Source of the DNA: Siphonodentalium dalli
Lineage: Eukaryota > Mollusca > Scaphopoda > Gadilida > Siphonodentaliidae
Direction of reading: 5' to 3'
Length of the DNA stretch: 64,000 nt
Assembly (NCBI GenBank): GCA_032622095.1
Contig: CP136063.1
Span: 205,579,934-205,643,933, forward strand
Shown one piece after another: positions 33,179 to 43,798 of the stretch (position 1 is its first letter; each line of letters opens with the position of its first letter). Below the pieces are notes generated by a model. The model had not been told where the DNA came from. It worked only from the letters and a program-made list of their open reading frames with translations, and searched no databases. Made by a program: the position numbers and the translations under genes.

Positions 33179-34337
33179 CTCTTTCGCTGCCAAACGAGCA
33201 TAAATGCGAACTTCGAAGACGCTGCCAATCGCGCATTTTTGCGAATTTGGTATGTAGTCTAATGTATGGGATATAACTCTATTCTTTCCGACATGTTTGA
33301 CAGTGTATAATGTATTTATCTGTAGTACTGTTGCGCGCGAACAATTTAAAGCGACAATGTCCTCAAGGTCATGCTATTTCTGACATTATGGGAGTACAGT
33401 CAGAGCCGGAATATTGCGTCATTGTTGTTAGCACGTGGTTATCAGTCGAAAATGGCTGCTTGCAAAAGACTCAGGACTGAAGAAGTTATTACATGTACCT
33501 CTAAACTCTAATGATCGAGGGGCGCCTGCGGCGCATAAGATACTTATACCTATTATTTATAATACACCTTTACTGGTTTTGAACAACCCTTGTCTATTAT
33601 ATCGTTTTCCAGTGGTGATAACAGGCAACTAAATTAATTATGCTGGTGAGTTGACCATGCGTACGCCCGCGTGACCCATATAATTCACATAAATCATCGT
33701 AAAACCCAATTTTCCTGAAATTCAAGATGGCCGTCAAGATCACGTGACTTATAAGGGGCGGAGTATACCTATGTCCCCCTGCAGGTATATATACATATGG
33801 GTATGGTTATATATATATATCTACATGTATATTTGGAATTGTACCTATCAGGGAATATTCAAGCAACAAAAGCACGAACTCAACAAAGTGCGCCATTGTA
33901 TCCCATTTTGCTACAAATTGGTGACAACTTGCATAAATCCAAGATGGACACCAAGGTCACGTGATTTATTTTATGTCCAAAGTGGGTTCATATGGGTTAC
34001 TCCTGTGTACCTTACTGTTGGACATCGTATAATTGGGTTGAAAATTAGAAAACAAACAACACACCCATTCATACCCACACAAACTGTACATATACCGGCA
34101 AATAGCCACTAATCCAAGATGGCCGCCAATGTCACGTGACTTTGGTGGGCGTGTCCACGGCGGCATTCGACAGGGTATACCTATGTCTATATACATGTGA
34201 AGTTTCAACTAATTATATTAGAAACTGCTTGAGATATAATGTATTACCCATATATACCTGAAATACATGGATATATGTACAGGATGCGTGGCACTGGGGG
34301 GTACGTCTGTGGTGGCGGGTGGCAGCGAAAGAGTTAA
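33175..34337. mobile_element. TTAA-F element, 1.16 kb, piggyBac-like derivative
   Basis: The ends are TTAACTCTTTCGCTGCCA and TGGCAGCGAAAGAGTTAA. A second inner copy of the terminal motif (GACGCTGCCAATCGCGCATT) follows the left end. A possible transposase start lies at 33452. Three diverged repeats of CAAGATGGCC...CACGTGAC occur near 33723, 33940 and 34113. It shares its left TTAA with the preceding TTAA-C remnant. Confidence 0.85.
33452..33511 (+). pseudogene. Possible truncated piggyBac transposase start inside TTAA-F
   Basis: A 19-codon frame reads MAACKRLRTEEVITCTSKL and stops. The KRLRTEE.. opening resembles the N-terminus of piggyBac-like transposases, which would fit an internally deleted element. 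It is too short for certainty. Confidence 0.35.
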
Positions 34338-34589
34338 TACACCACACCCATGATGACTTTTAATAGTGTATTGTGTCTGACCTCGGATGACCTTACACGG
34401 CCACATCATTATGGCACTGTAATGAACAGACTAATATAAAACACTTAATGAATGTTCCCTGGGGTGATGAGGACACCTAGTTGTTGGTCTCCTCTAACTA
34501 TTGTGCTGTTTCTTATGCATAATGTATCACTATAGGTCATGAACGCATCCATCGACTGCTCCCGATCTCATCTCATATTCATTGACATG
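34338..34589. other. Intron 1 sequence
   Basis: TGTGTCTGACCTCGGATGACCTTAC-like phrases resemble those near 29500, 31360 and 32640 (TGTCTGACCTC...GAYSWWMYTTACT), suggesting an old dispersed repeat. Confidence 0.35.
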
Positions 34590-34989
34590 TTAACCCTTTA
34601 CCCAACAAACCGACCAAAAACGGCCAAATAAAGCTGCAACAGCCTAAATTATCTTGGGTCTGTCTCAATAAAACAATACAAATATGGATATCATTGGAAC
34701 CGGCTCATTGACCACATTGTGATAGTTACAGTTATGCCCTGTGCCAATGCATTCTCTTATATATGCGAGTCGACCATAGGTCGCCTCGCATATATAAGAG
34801 AATGCATTGGCCTAAAAAAAATCTTTTTTTAACACTTTTTACCATTTTTTCTTACATTCTTTAACAATTTTATAATTTTTAATGTGTTAAGCCAATGCAT
34901 TCTCTTATATATGCGAGGCGACCTATGGTCGACTCGCATATATAAGAGAATGCATTGGCACAGGGCCCTTCTGTTGGGTAAAGGGTTAA
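34590..34989. mobile_element. TTAA-A element, complete
   Basis: Both ends and both hairpin modules (about 34741-34810 and 34890-34958) are intact. Confidence 0.92.
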
Positions 34990-35076
34990 GGTACTAGTCC
35001 TTCTAAACATGCTTTCTTTTTTCATGTTACATGGAGGGAAAATAGTGTATTGCTAACTAGTAACTTGACTGCAATT

Positions 35077-35256
35077 GTTAACACTTCCATGACTGGTGCT
35101 TCCTGAAATTTTGCCTAACAATATTTGCCTTGATATAGCTTGTAAGCCAGTGCATTCTCTTATCTATGCGAGGCTCCCTATGGGAGACTCACACATACAT
35201 AAAATGCATTGGCACAGGATCTGTTATGCTGCACCAGCACAATTTCGTGAGTGAAC
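35077..35256. mobile_element. TTAA-B remnant
   Basis: TTCCATGACTGGTGCTTCCT, one hairpin with a decayed right arm, and GCTGCACCAGCACAATTTCG are recognisable. Both termini are degraded. Confidence 0.65.
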
Positions 35257-35384
35257 AGGAATGTTAACATAGCTTTCTTACGGTTATTGGCAACTGATTC
35301 CATCACTCACAAATGTTTTGTAATAGAAAATAATGGAATTCAGAATTTTTTTTATGAATTATGACTGGAGCTTACTGTCATGGT

Positions 35385-36105
35385 GGCAGAATAAATATAT
35401 AAGTCCTGTTAACCCTTTACCCAACAGAAGGGCCCTGTGCATTGGCTTAACACATTAAAAATTATAAAATTGTTAAAGAATTTAAGAAAAAATAGTAAAA
35501 AGTGTTAAAAAAAGATTTTTTTTTAGGCCAATGCATTCTCTTATATATGCGAGGCGACCTATGGTCGACTCGCATATATAAGAGAATGCATTGGCACAGG
35601 GCATAACTGTAACTATCACAATGTGGTTAAGGTGCCGGTTCCAATGATATCCATATTTGTATGGTTCTATTGAGACAGACCGAAGATATTTTAGGCTGTT
35701 GAAGCTTTATTTGGCCGGTTTTGGCCGGTTTGTTGGGTAAAGGGTTAACTAACAGAAAGGTGGTAGCAGAGTAAAAAGATATGTCCTGCGACGTACCTAC
35801 ATGTTGCTGAAAGGTGGGGTGGGAGTGGAGTTATAAAATATGTCATGTAAACTACTAGTAGCAGAAGAAAGTTGGGGCTGAATAAAAAGATAAGTCTTGC
35901 AACCTAGCAGAAAGTAGGGGGGGGGGGGCAGAGTAAAAAAGATATGTCCTGCGACCTAGCAGAAAGTGGGGGGGGGGGGTAAAGATATGTCCTGTAACCT
36001 AGCAGAGAGGTGGGGGCGGAAGTAAAAAATATTTTCCTGTAACCTAGCAGAAAAGTGGGGGCAGAGTAAATAGATGAGTCCTGCAAACTAGCAGAAATTC
36101 ACAGT
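35385..36105. repeat. About 55-bp tandem repeat split by TTAA-A
   Basis: Units share GATATGTCCTGCAACCTAGC followed by AGAAAGTGGGGG and GCAGAGTAAA, with variable G runs (up to about 12). The first unit (GTGGCAGAATAAATATATAA, GTCCTG) lies left of the inserted TTAA-A element and the rest to its right. Confidence 0.75.
35409..35748. mobile_element. TTAA-A element, inverted, one hairpin deleted
   Basis: TTAACCCTTTACCCAACAGA at the left and GTTGGGTAAAGGGTTAA at the right. The left hairpin is reduced to GCCCTGTGCATTGGCTTAAC, while the second (35526-35595) is intact. It is inserted within the 55-bp array with TTAA on both sides. Confidence 0.9.
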
Positions 36106-36376
36106 CTCTTAAAATTAATGTTGATGATTACATCTCAGATAAGGTTTGAGAATCTGTTACGGAAATTGTGAAGTTATGAATAAATATTGTCAGACTTGGC
36201 TAAAGCTTGAATCAATACAGAATATACTATCCTCTGTTCTGCGTGCCATATGTCTGTTTACTATTGGAATTGATATATGACCCTGCAGGACTCGAGTCAC
36301 CGGCCTGACTTGAACATACTTCAGAGTGCTTAGAATGGGGATCGTAACACTCTGAGGTAGAATTGTGAGTTGCAAT
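36106..36376. other. Intron 1 sequence, nothing recognised
   Basis: No recognised features. Confidence 0.35.
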
Positions 36377-36485
36377 TACAGTAATGCCCTAAATAATCAA
36401 CTCCTTAACCACAGCAGAATTATGGGTAATTTTTCAGGATTTAGTCGGAAATATGACATGTTGCCATTCATCAGAAAGCTCTCAG
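36377..36485. mobile_element. Mar-1 half element
   Basis: TACAGTAATGCCCTAAATAA to CAGAAAGCTCTCAGTG, left arm only. Confidence 0.75.
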
Positions 36486-36561
36486 TGTAGTATTTAACAT
36501 AATTCTCGGAACCAATTGATTACTCTCTTTATCTCAACTGGTCAACCCTTCACTATATGGC

Positions 36562-36778
36562 TACAGTAATGCCCTAAATAATCGACTCCTTAACCACAGC
36601 AGAATTATGGGTAATTTTCCAGGATTTAGTCGGAAATATGACTTGTTGCCATTCATTGGAAAGCTCTCACTGAGAGCTTTCCGATGAATGGCAACAAGCC
36701 ATATTTCCAACTAAATCCTGACAAATTACCCATAATTATGGTGTGGTTAAGGAGTCGATTATTTAGGGCATTACTGTA
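36562..36778. mobile_element. Mar-1 complete palindrome
   Basis: Ends TACAGTAATGCCCTAAATAA and AGGGCATTACTGTA. The arms are near-complementary and meet at about 36670. Confidence 0.9.
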
Positions 36779-36793
36779 CATTACGTATGCAGA

Positions 36794-36897
36794 CAAGCCT
36801 GGAAATAGTGTGTCTGACATTTGCAGAATGAGATCCCCCAGAGGGTGAATTCTAACATGGCAGACTAGCATTACCAAATTCACCCTCTGGGAACATC
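36794..36897. mobile_element. hAT-M left-palindrome fragment
   Basis: CAAGCCTGGAAATAGTGTGT to CACCCTCTGGGAACATC; nothing of the centre or right end remains. Confidence 0.7.
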
Positions 36898-36947
36898 AAA
36901 CCTATATATTGTTATGTTATGTTTCATATTAGCCACTGTTTACATAT

Positions 36948-37142
36948 GTCTCATAGGGAGCCTCGCATAGATATAAGAGAATGCACTGACTTACAAGATC
37001 AAGGTAATAAATATTGTTAGGCCAATGTATTCTCTTATATACCTGAATGCGAGGCTCCCTATGTGAGACTCACATATATAAGTGAATGCATTGGCACAGG
37101 GTTTTCACAAAATTTCAGGGAGCCCCAGTCATGGAAAGGTTA
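36948..37142. mobile_element. TTAA-B remnant, right part
   Basis: TCATAGGGAGCCTCGCATAG, one full hairpin and CCCCAGTCATGGAAAGGTTA at the right, where a Mar-1 copy abuts the terminus. Confidence 0.7.
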
Positions 37143-37270
37143 CAGTAATGCCCTAAATAATCACAGAGCTTTCCGATGAATGGCAACAAGCCATATTTCC
37201 GACAAAATCCTGAAAAATTACCCATAATTCTGCTGTGGTTAAGGAGTCGATTATTTAGGGCATTACTGTA
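37141..37270. mobile_element. Mar-1 element, left arm mostly deleted
   Basis: TACAGTAATGCCCTAAATAA joins directly to CACAGAGCTTTCCGATGAAT and a full right arm ending GGGCATTACTGTA. Confidence 0.85.
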
Positions 37271-37459
37271 AAACATGCTCAAATTCACTCATGGTGTATC
37301 TTGGCTAGTTTGTCAATTGCTTTCCAGTGGTTGGTTGTTTCTACTTGCTGAATCCGATGAGGTTGCAATGGTTAATGATGCAGACCATAATATGACCATA
37401 TAGCTGTTGAAAGGACATAAAACAAATCTTAAATTGCCATAGGGTGAGAAGTGGGGGGA

Positions 37460-37700
37460 TTAACCCTTCTATACTTAATATTCATTGATGAGCAGTTAAC
37501 CCTTAGTTAGGAAATGTTCTGATAATAAGTTCAACAACCTAACTTATTATCAGAACTTTTCCCTCTAATTATTCCTCTGCACTTTCTGTTATTTGTCATC
37601 TACTTTTTCTGCCTGAAAATCCCTGCAGATGAACAATAGACCCTTCCAAAATATAGTTTTATAACTCATGGGAGATTCTATTTAGTGAAAAAAGGGTTAA
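37460..37700. mobile_element. TTAA-C element, complete
   Basis: TTAACCCTTCTATACTTAAT to GTGAAAAAAGGGTTAA, with the AAATGTTCTGATAATAAG palindrome inside. Confidence 0.85.
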
Positions 37701-38151
37701 TAGCCTACAGCCTTGACATTGGGCATTATGCACCATTCCTGAACACATAATTGGAGATCTTTGGGGTGGGGGCAAAGAAACCTACTATCAGTGACACAGG
37801 GTATTTGTTTTATGGTTTATGCCAACATGGCAAAGGGGATATGTCAGACCTAATAACTTCAAACTGGTTGCACAGCACCCCCCCCCCCCCCCCCCCCCCC
37901 CCCGGACTAGCAGGAAAATACTAATATGAAGGGTTGACTGGTAACCGAGAGTGACCCCTCAACTATCTACAAGTCGACAAAGGATATATAATAGTAAAAT
38001 GACTTATCATTCTGCTGCTATACATATAATTTTTCATGTGATATGTGTATAAAACAGGTGTGTGCATATCATGATGGAAAAGGAACATAGCTGCAAGACA
38101 TATTAAAGATATGGGGGTGGTTTATGGTTCTGTTGCTGAGACAATTTGTAC
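37701..38151. other. Intron 1 sequence with a C tract
   Basis: A run of about 26 C occurs at 37878-37903. CCTACTATCAGTGACACAGG-type sequence near 37780 also occurs at 40210 beside exon 1, where it overlaps coding sequence (see findings). Confidence 0.45.
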
Positions 38152-39540
38152 CCGTCCATCTAGTCCAAGTCTTCTTGTACTAAAACCAGCTAAGATATTG
38201 GGATGGCGATTTGCTGTTTTTAGTCCAAGCCCGCTTGTATACCATTCCTATCACACGAGTTACGCCCACGATCTGTGGCGGGAATTTGTGGTGTATTTTA
38301 CTCGATTTACCTAGCAAATCAATACATGATGCTATATACATCGGAAAGGCTTACATCTTATGGTCATAATGGTGTATAATAATCTAACTTTAATGTTAAA
38401 TTACACATAGAATATTCCGGTTGATTGCCACAAACATCGATTTGTTTCTCTGTTTGTTTACGTTTTAACCGAAAGCCGAAGTGGTCCGAATAAGTTCGGC
38501 ATAATCCGCTGTTTGTTCTGGGAATTCTACTTTCCGTTTCTATATATAGCACGGGTTTTCCGAAAAAAAATGGCGAAAACCGATCGCCCGAAAGTCCAGT
38601 TTTCTATGTGCTTTCAGAACAATTCCCGCACTAAAAACTTAATGACATAATGGAGGATCAGAACGGTAGTTTTGTTGACAATTTTCGCAAGCAACTTGTC
38701 AAAATTGGAGCAAATTAGAACTCTTGTGTCTGACTTGCCATGCGTGTGATGTGCATTTTGACATCTGTGTTGATAAAATAATCGGAGAACCGAATCACAC
38801 AGTTACGAAATATAGTTCTTCCGTTTTAGTGGGACTTTTCAAACTTAAGGTTAAAAATTTATACAAATTTGATTTGATTTTTTGTGTGCTTAACAAGAGC
38901 AGTATATTGCCCTGATCGCTTAGTATATATCTTAATTTCGCGGAAGTCCACCAAATATGGGTGAAATGTAGCACCATATAAGGCATATTATATCTAATGC
39001 TCGTAACTTGTGTTTACACTGTTTTAATTGAACGTTGAGAGGGTTCTAATTCCCGTAATTTATTTAGTGTATTACATTTATATCTCCAATGTTTAATTAA
39101 TCTATTTATTATTTTATTTATTGACATACATAATTACGATTACAATGGAGAATTCATCGTAATTTGCGCTGTTGTCCAAAATCTACGGAATATTTTCAAC
39201 GGAAAATGCCGAACACAGTTCGCGAGGTCAACCGAGTTCGCATACTTTTAAAAAATTGTAAACATTGAGGTAAATGTCTCTTTTCGCATTAAATTACCGT
39301 TTTAAATTCACAACTGATGTGGGTTTCAGATAAAATAGCATGTCTTCTGCGGAAAATATCCGTTTATTGTCGCAATTGTGATATTTTATTTCATATAATT
39401 GTGGTTTTATTTGAGCGGGTCACTAACGCTTAAGCTCTGTCATAAGAGAGCATATAGGACGTGCTTGGACTAAAAACAGCAAATCGCCATCCCAATATCT
39501 TAGCTGGTTTTAGTACAAGAAGACTTGGACTACCGTCCAT
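38152..39540. mobile_element. Candidate element with about 75-bp inverted repeats
   Basis: The segment 38160-38230 (AGTCCAAGTCTTCTTGTACT, AAAACCAGCTAAGATATTGG, GATGGCGATTTGCTGTTTTT) recurs in inverse complement at 39463-39535. The 1.2 kb between them has a different feel (CpG-containing, CGGAAAATGCC-like words) and no recognised protein. The fragments CCGTCCATC and ATCATGAT near both outer edges suggest slightly longer termini. Superfamily unknown. Confidence 0.55.
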
Positions 39541-39766
39541 CATGATATAAGATTTGTGAGGCATGATCCAGGAGCGGTTTACAGAAATTTGGAAAAGATT
39601 TGGAACGTACATGTACATACCAAAGTAAAGTTAAATAGTCAAAATAGATAATTTTGAACATTAAAAAAGAGTTCCCATATTTTGGAAGGGTCGAAATGAC
39701 ACCGGAGAGCGTCATCAGTTGCTAGCGCTTGATTCATGACTTCCTAAACGGTTGCCATGTTGATCA

Positions 39767-40156
39767 TTAACCCTTTACACAACAAAACGGCCAAAAACGC
39801 CCAAATAAAGCTTCAACGGCCTAAAATATCTTCGGTCTGTCTCAATAACACCATACAAATATGGATATCATTGGAACCGGTTCTTTGACCACATTGTGAT
39901 GGTTACAGTTATGCCCTGTGCCAATGCATTCTCTTATATATGCGAGTCGACCATAGGTCGCCTCGCATATATAAGAGAATGCATTGGCCTAAAAAAAATC
40001 TTTTTTTACCATTTTTTCTTACATTCTTTAACAATTTTATAATTTTTAATGTGTTAAGCCAATGCATTCTCTTATATATGCGAGTCGACCATAGGTCGAC
40101 TCGCATATATAACAGAATGCATTGGCACAGGGCCCTTCTGTTGGGTAAAGGGTTAA
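39767..40156. mobile_element. TTAA-A element 23 bp from exon 1 donor
   Basis: TTAACCCTTTACACAACAAA to TGTTGGGTAAAGGGTTAA with both hairpins. The second hairpin has an altered, more symmetric loop (GAGTCGACCATAGGTCGACT) and a change in its right arm (ATAACAGAATGC). Its edge lies 23 bp inside intron 1 from the exon 1 splice donor. Confidence 0.92.
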
Positions 40157-40179
40157 GATAAATGACTGAGAATACTTAC

Positions 40180-40476
40180 CAGAGGAATAAGAATGAACTG
40201 ACAGCAGAAACCTACTATCAGTGACACAGGGTATTTGAACTGCTTCTTTAGGCTGTCCGTGTCTGTTACACATCCTATACCAAAGCTGATGAGAATGGCA
40301 ACAGTCGCCGCTGAAATGTCAAAAATCAAATCCGCAAGTTTGTGCTGGAACTTATGCGTCGTAACCAGGCTGTCGTCTAATAAAAGAGAATGTGGCGAAT
40401 CTGTTGGTGATGGTGTCAGAAATGGCGTGGACATGGTGACAACTGCCCGGTACACGATTCCATCACTCTGAGCCAT
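40180..40476 (-). CDS. SLC10-family transporter, coding exon 1 (N-terminal)
   Basis: This exon encodes the N-terminal 99 residues. From ATG 40476 the protein starts MAQSDG, has a polar extracellular-type stretch of about 45 residues, then a first hydrophobic segment around ISAATVAILISFGIGC and the family motif GFCCQFILIPL at the exon end. The donor is CTG|GTAAGTATT, phase 0. Joined with exons 2 and 3 the protein has 386 residues, close to the roughly 350 of classical bile acid carriers plus a longer N-terminus. The frame stays open for seven codons upstream without an ATG, so an upstream exon cannot be excluded. It may transport bile-acid-like or other organic anions; the substrate cannot be read from the sequence. 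Confidence 0.85.
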
Positions 40477-41332
40477 ATCACCTGAGCATATCGGCACTGC
40501 TTACAACCCAATAGGCTTGTGATCCAGTCATGAAATGCATTCATCATGTATAAGTCCATGTGCTATAAAGGAGCAGACACCGTCATGCTCACAGTACTAG
40601 AAGTCGAATCCCTGTTGACATTTTTAGGTCATCCAGCGCTGACCATCTTCCATGGTTATGTGAGTTTAGCTTTGCTCCCACAGTGCTGTCGCATCGCGAG
40701 CGTTGTATTAAATGAATGCATCACGGCTAACTAAAGCCTCCGTTTTCTCCAGGTATTGATCTTTTTGCTGGGAGAGACCATTACCATCTGGGGATTGGTG
40801 ACACAGGCAAAAAATGATTGTCACTGAGAAAAATTGAAATGATATGAATTATAAATGTTGGAGATTTGTTCTTTGGGGCAGTGAGATATCAGGACAGGTT
40901 AACCTCAGCATAATTAGTCCCCACACTCTGTCTTCAGAAAATATTGATGTTTTTTCATGATTATGCAGTACTAAATTAATTATTTATGTAGATTGGGGGT
41001 TACTTATGTGGTCACATTGAGAGCTGAGCGACAATCTGGCCCTCGTGTCATTACTCTTCATACACCTTTCTATTACACGGTGTTCTCTTTCTCCGTCTTA
41101 TGGAATCTGAGACTATGTTAACCCTCTGCTTTGAAGATAATTGTACAAACTGAAAATTCTCTTATTAGTGGTTCTGAAAGTTTTTACCATTTTGTTACTG
41201 GATACAAGGGTTCGCGCTGCCACTTAATAAATGGTAAAATAATTCTTAATTGCCAAGAATTATTTTAATTTGGCAAAAACTCTTGTTTTGAGTTCTGAAA
41301 ATTTTCCATAAGAAAGTAGAAATTATTAATTA
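40477..41332. other. Upstream region of the SLC10-like gene
   Basis: About 270 bp next to exon 1 are less AT-rich than the surroundings (CATCGCGAGCGTTG near 40690). This may include 5' UTR or promoter, but no TATA box or initiator can be assigned. Nothing is recognised further right. Confidence 0.35.
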
Positions 41333-41449
41333 ATGAGGTCCCCAGAGGGTGAATTTAGTGATGCTTGCCCTCTCTACCAGATAGTGTCACTTAATTCACC
41401 CTATGGGAACCTCATTCTGCAAATGACAGGCACACTAAACTCAGGCTTG
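41333..41449. mobile_element. hAT-M right-palindrome fragment
   Basis: AATGAGGTCCCCAGAGGGTG to ACACTAAACTCAGGCTTG. The following TGAGGAAATACAG is the same as after the copy ending at 23126. Confidence 0.7.
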
Positions 41450-41458
41450 ATGAGGAAA

Positions 41459-41677
41459 TACAGTAATGCTCTAAATAATTGACTCCTTAACCACAGCAGA
41501 ATTATGGGTAATTTTTCAGGATTTAGTCGGAAATATGGCTTGTTGCCATTCATCGGAAAGCTCTCACTGAGAGCTTTCCGATGAATGGCAACAAGCCATA
41601 ATTCCGACTATAAATCCTGAAAAATTACCCATAATTCTGCTGTGGTTAAGGAGTCGATTATTTAGAGCATTACTGTA
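41459..41677. mobile_element. Mar-1 complete palindrome
   Basis: TACAGTAATGCTCTAAATAA to AGAGCATTACTGTA, arms meeting at about 41570. Confidence 0.9.
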
Positions 41678-41764
41678 AGTGATTGCTCGCTCAAACCTTA
41701 CCAGTAAGGAAAGTCCAATGTCACAGTTACGTAAATAGCGGATCATGCAGATTAGTGAAGGTTG

Positions 41765-42019
41765 TTAACCCTACCATGACTGGAGCTTCTTAAAAAAATT
41801 TGAAAACCATGTGCCAATAATGCGCATTCTATTATATATATGGTGTCTTTCATAAGGAGCCTTGCATATATAAAAGAATGCGTTGGCCTAACAATATTTA
41901 CTTTGACCTTGTAAGCCAGTGCATTCTCTTAATTATGCAAGACTCGCATATATTAGAGAATGCACTAGCACAGGATCTTTAATGCTGCACCAGCACAGTT
42001 CCCGTAATAAAATTGTTAA
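41765..42019. mobile_element. TTAA-B element
   Basis: TTAACCCTACCATGACTGGA to GCACAGTTCCCGTAATAAAA and TTGTTAA, with two decayed hairpins. Confidence 0.75.
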
Positions 42020-42285
42020 TACAAGTAATCTCCAACGGTGTCGATCACTCCAGTGTTGTGGATATGAAGATGTGCACCTTCAACCTAGAAAATGTGTGTT
42101 TACAGGCTTTGAAACTTCAAAGATTTTACCATGATTTGCTGCATTACAAATATACATGCATAATTGTGTTGAGATTGTTTGCAGCATGTAAATATAATTG
42201 TCCAACCTTCCGTAATGTATATGTAACTCATTAATATAGCGCTCTTCTGTTTCTTGTGGTTTGGTATGAACTCAGGATTTATACT
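42020..42285. other. Intergenic, nothing recognised
   Basis: No gene or repeat termini recognised. Confidence 0.35.
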
Positions 42286-42289
42286 ATTT

Positions 42290-43020
42290 TGCACTCAGCG
42301 GAATGCAAAACCTGGCTGTATGCAACACTTGGTGGTATGCCAGACTTGGCATATGCCACACTTGGCAGTATGCAACATTTGCCAGTATGCCACACTTGGT
42401 GGTATGCCACACTTTGTAGTATGCAACACTTGTCGGTATGCCACAACTTGGCAGTATGCCACACTTGGTAGTATGCAACACTTGTCGGTATGCCACAACT
42501 TGGTAGTATGCCACACTTGGTAGTATGCCACAACTTGGCAGTATGCCACACTTGGTAGTATGCCACACTTGGTAGTATGCAACACTTACACTTGTCAGTA
42601 TGCCACAACTTGGGAGCATGCCACACTTGGCGGTATGCCACAACTTGGTGGTATTCAACACATGGCAATTTGACACACTTGGCAATATGACATGATTGGC
42701 GGTATGCATCACTTGGCAGTATATGCCATAATTTGGTGGTATGCAACACTTGGCAGTATGCAACACTTGGTACTAGTAGTATGCAACACTTGGCAGTATG
42801 CAACACTTACACTTAGCAGTATGTAACTCTTGTCGGTATTCCACAACTTGGCAGCATATGCCACAACTTGGTGGTATGCAACACTTGGCAATATGACACA
42901 CTTGGCAATATGACATGCTTGGCGGTATGCATCACTTGGCATATGCCACAACTTGGCAGTATGCCATAACCTAAACTTGGCGGTATGCCACACTTGGCAA
43001 ACTAACAGTGAGGTAAAATA
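42290..43020. repeat. 17-bp minisatellite, block 1
   Basis: About 40 units of the type ACTTGGCAGTATGCCAC, with common variants GGTGGTATGCAAC and occasional 2-6 bp insertions (ACACTT). No stop-free reading reflects a gene. Confidence 0.92.
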
Positions 43021-43399
43021 ATCAGCTAAATCTCCTGGTCCAACATCTTAACCCTTTCTTTATATCTTAACCCTTTCAGTATATGCCATAATTTGGTGGT
43101 ATGCAACACTTGGCAGTATGCAACACTTGTAGGTATGCCGGACTTAAATTTGGCAGTATGCAACACTTGTCAGTATGCCAAAACTTGGCAGTATGCCATA
43201 CTTGGCAGTATGCCACAACATTGAAGTATGCCACACTTTGTGGTATGCCACACTTGGCGGCATTCAACATTTGGCGGTATGCATCACTTGGCATATGCCA
43301 CAACTTGTCAGTATGTCATAACCTAAACTTGGCGTTATGCCACACTTGGCAAACGGACAGTGAGGTAAAATAATCAGCTAAATCTCCTGGTCCAACATC
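43021..43399. repeat. 17-bp minisatellite, block 2, part of a 340-bp duplication
   Basis: The segment from about 42716 to about 43055 is repeated at about 43076-43403, including the non-repetitive tail CAGTGAGGTAAAATAATCAG and CTCCTGGTCCAACATC before TTAA. The first copy is followed by CCCTTTCTTTATATC and the second by a TTAA-A element. Confidence 0.85.
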
Positions 43400-43798
43400 T
43401 TAACCCTTTACCCAACAAACCGGCCAAAACCGGCCAAATAAAGATCAACAGTCTAAAATATCTTCGGTCTGTCTCAATAGAACCATACAAATATGGATAT
43501 CATTGGAACCGGCTCCTTGACCACATTGTGATAGTTACAGTTATGCCCTGTGCCAATGCATTCTCTTATATATGCGAGTCGACCATAGGTCGCCTCGCAT
43601 ATATAAGAGAATGCATTGGCCTAAAAAAAATCTTTTTTTAACACTTTTTACCATTTTTTCTTACATTCTTTAACAATTTTATAATTTTTAATGTGTTAAG
43701 CCAATGCATTCTCTTATATATGCGAGGCGACCTATGGTCGACTCGCATATATAAGAGAATGCATTGGCACAGGGCCCTTCTGTTGGGTAAAGGGTTAA
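43400..43798. mobile_element. TTAA-A element, complete, inserted at a TTAA-C end
   Basis: Both ends and both hairpins are intact. Its right TTAA is also the left TTAA of a TTAA-C element. The duplicate at 43049 shows the same flank joined directly to CCCTTTCTTTA, that is, the unoccupied site. Confidence 0.93.

Noticed and set aside
42254-43373. Cys/His-rich open frames (YATLGSMQHL type) over the TATGCCACACTTGG array
   Set aside because: The 17-bp unit gives repeating frames on both strands; no start context, splice sites or homology.
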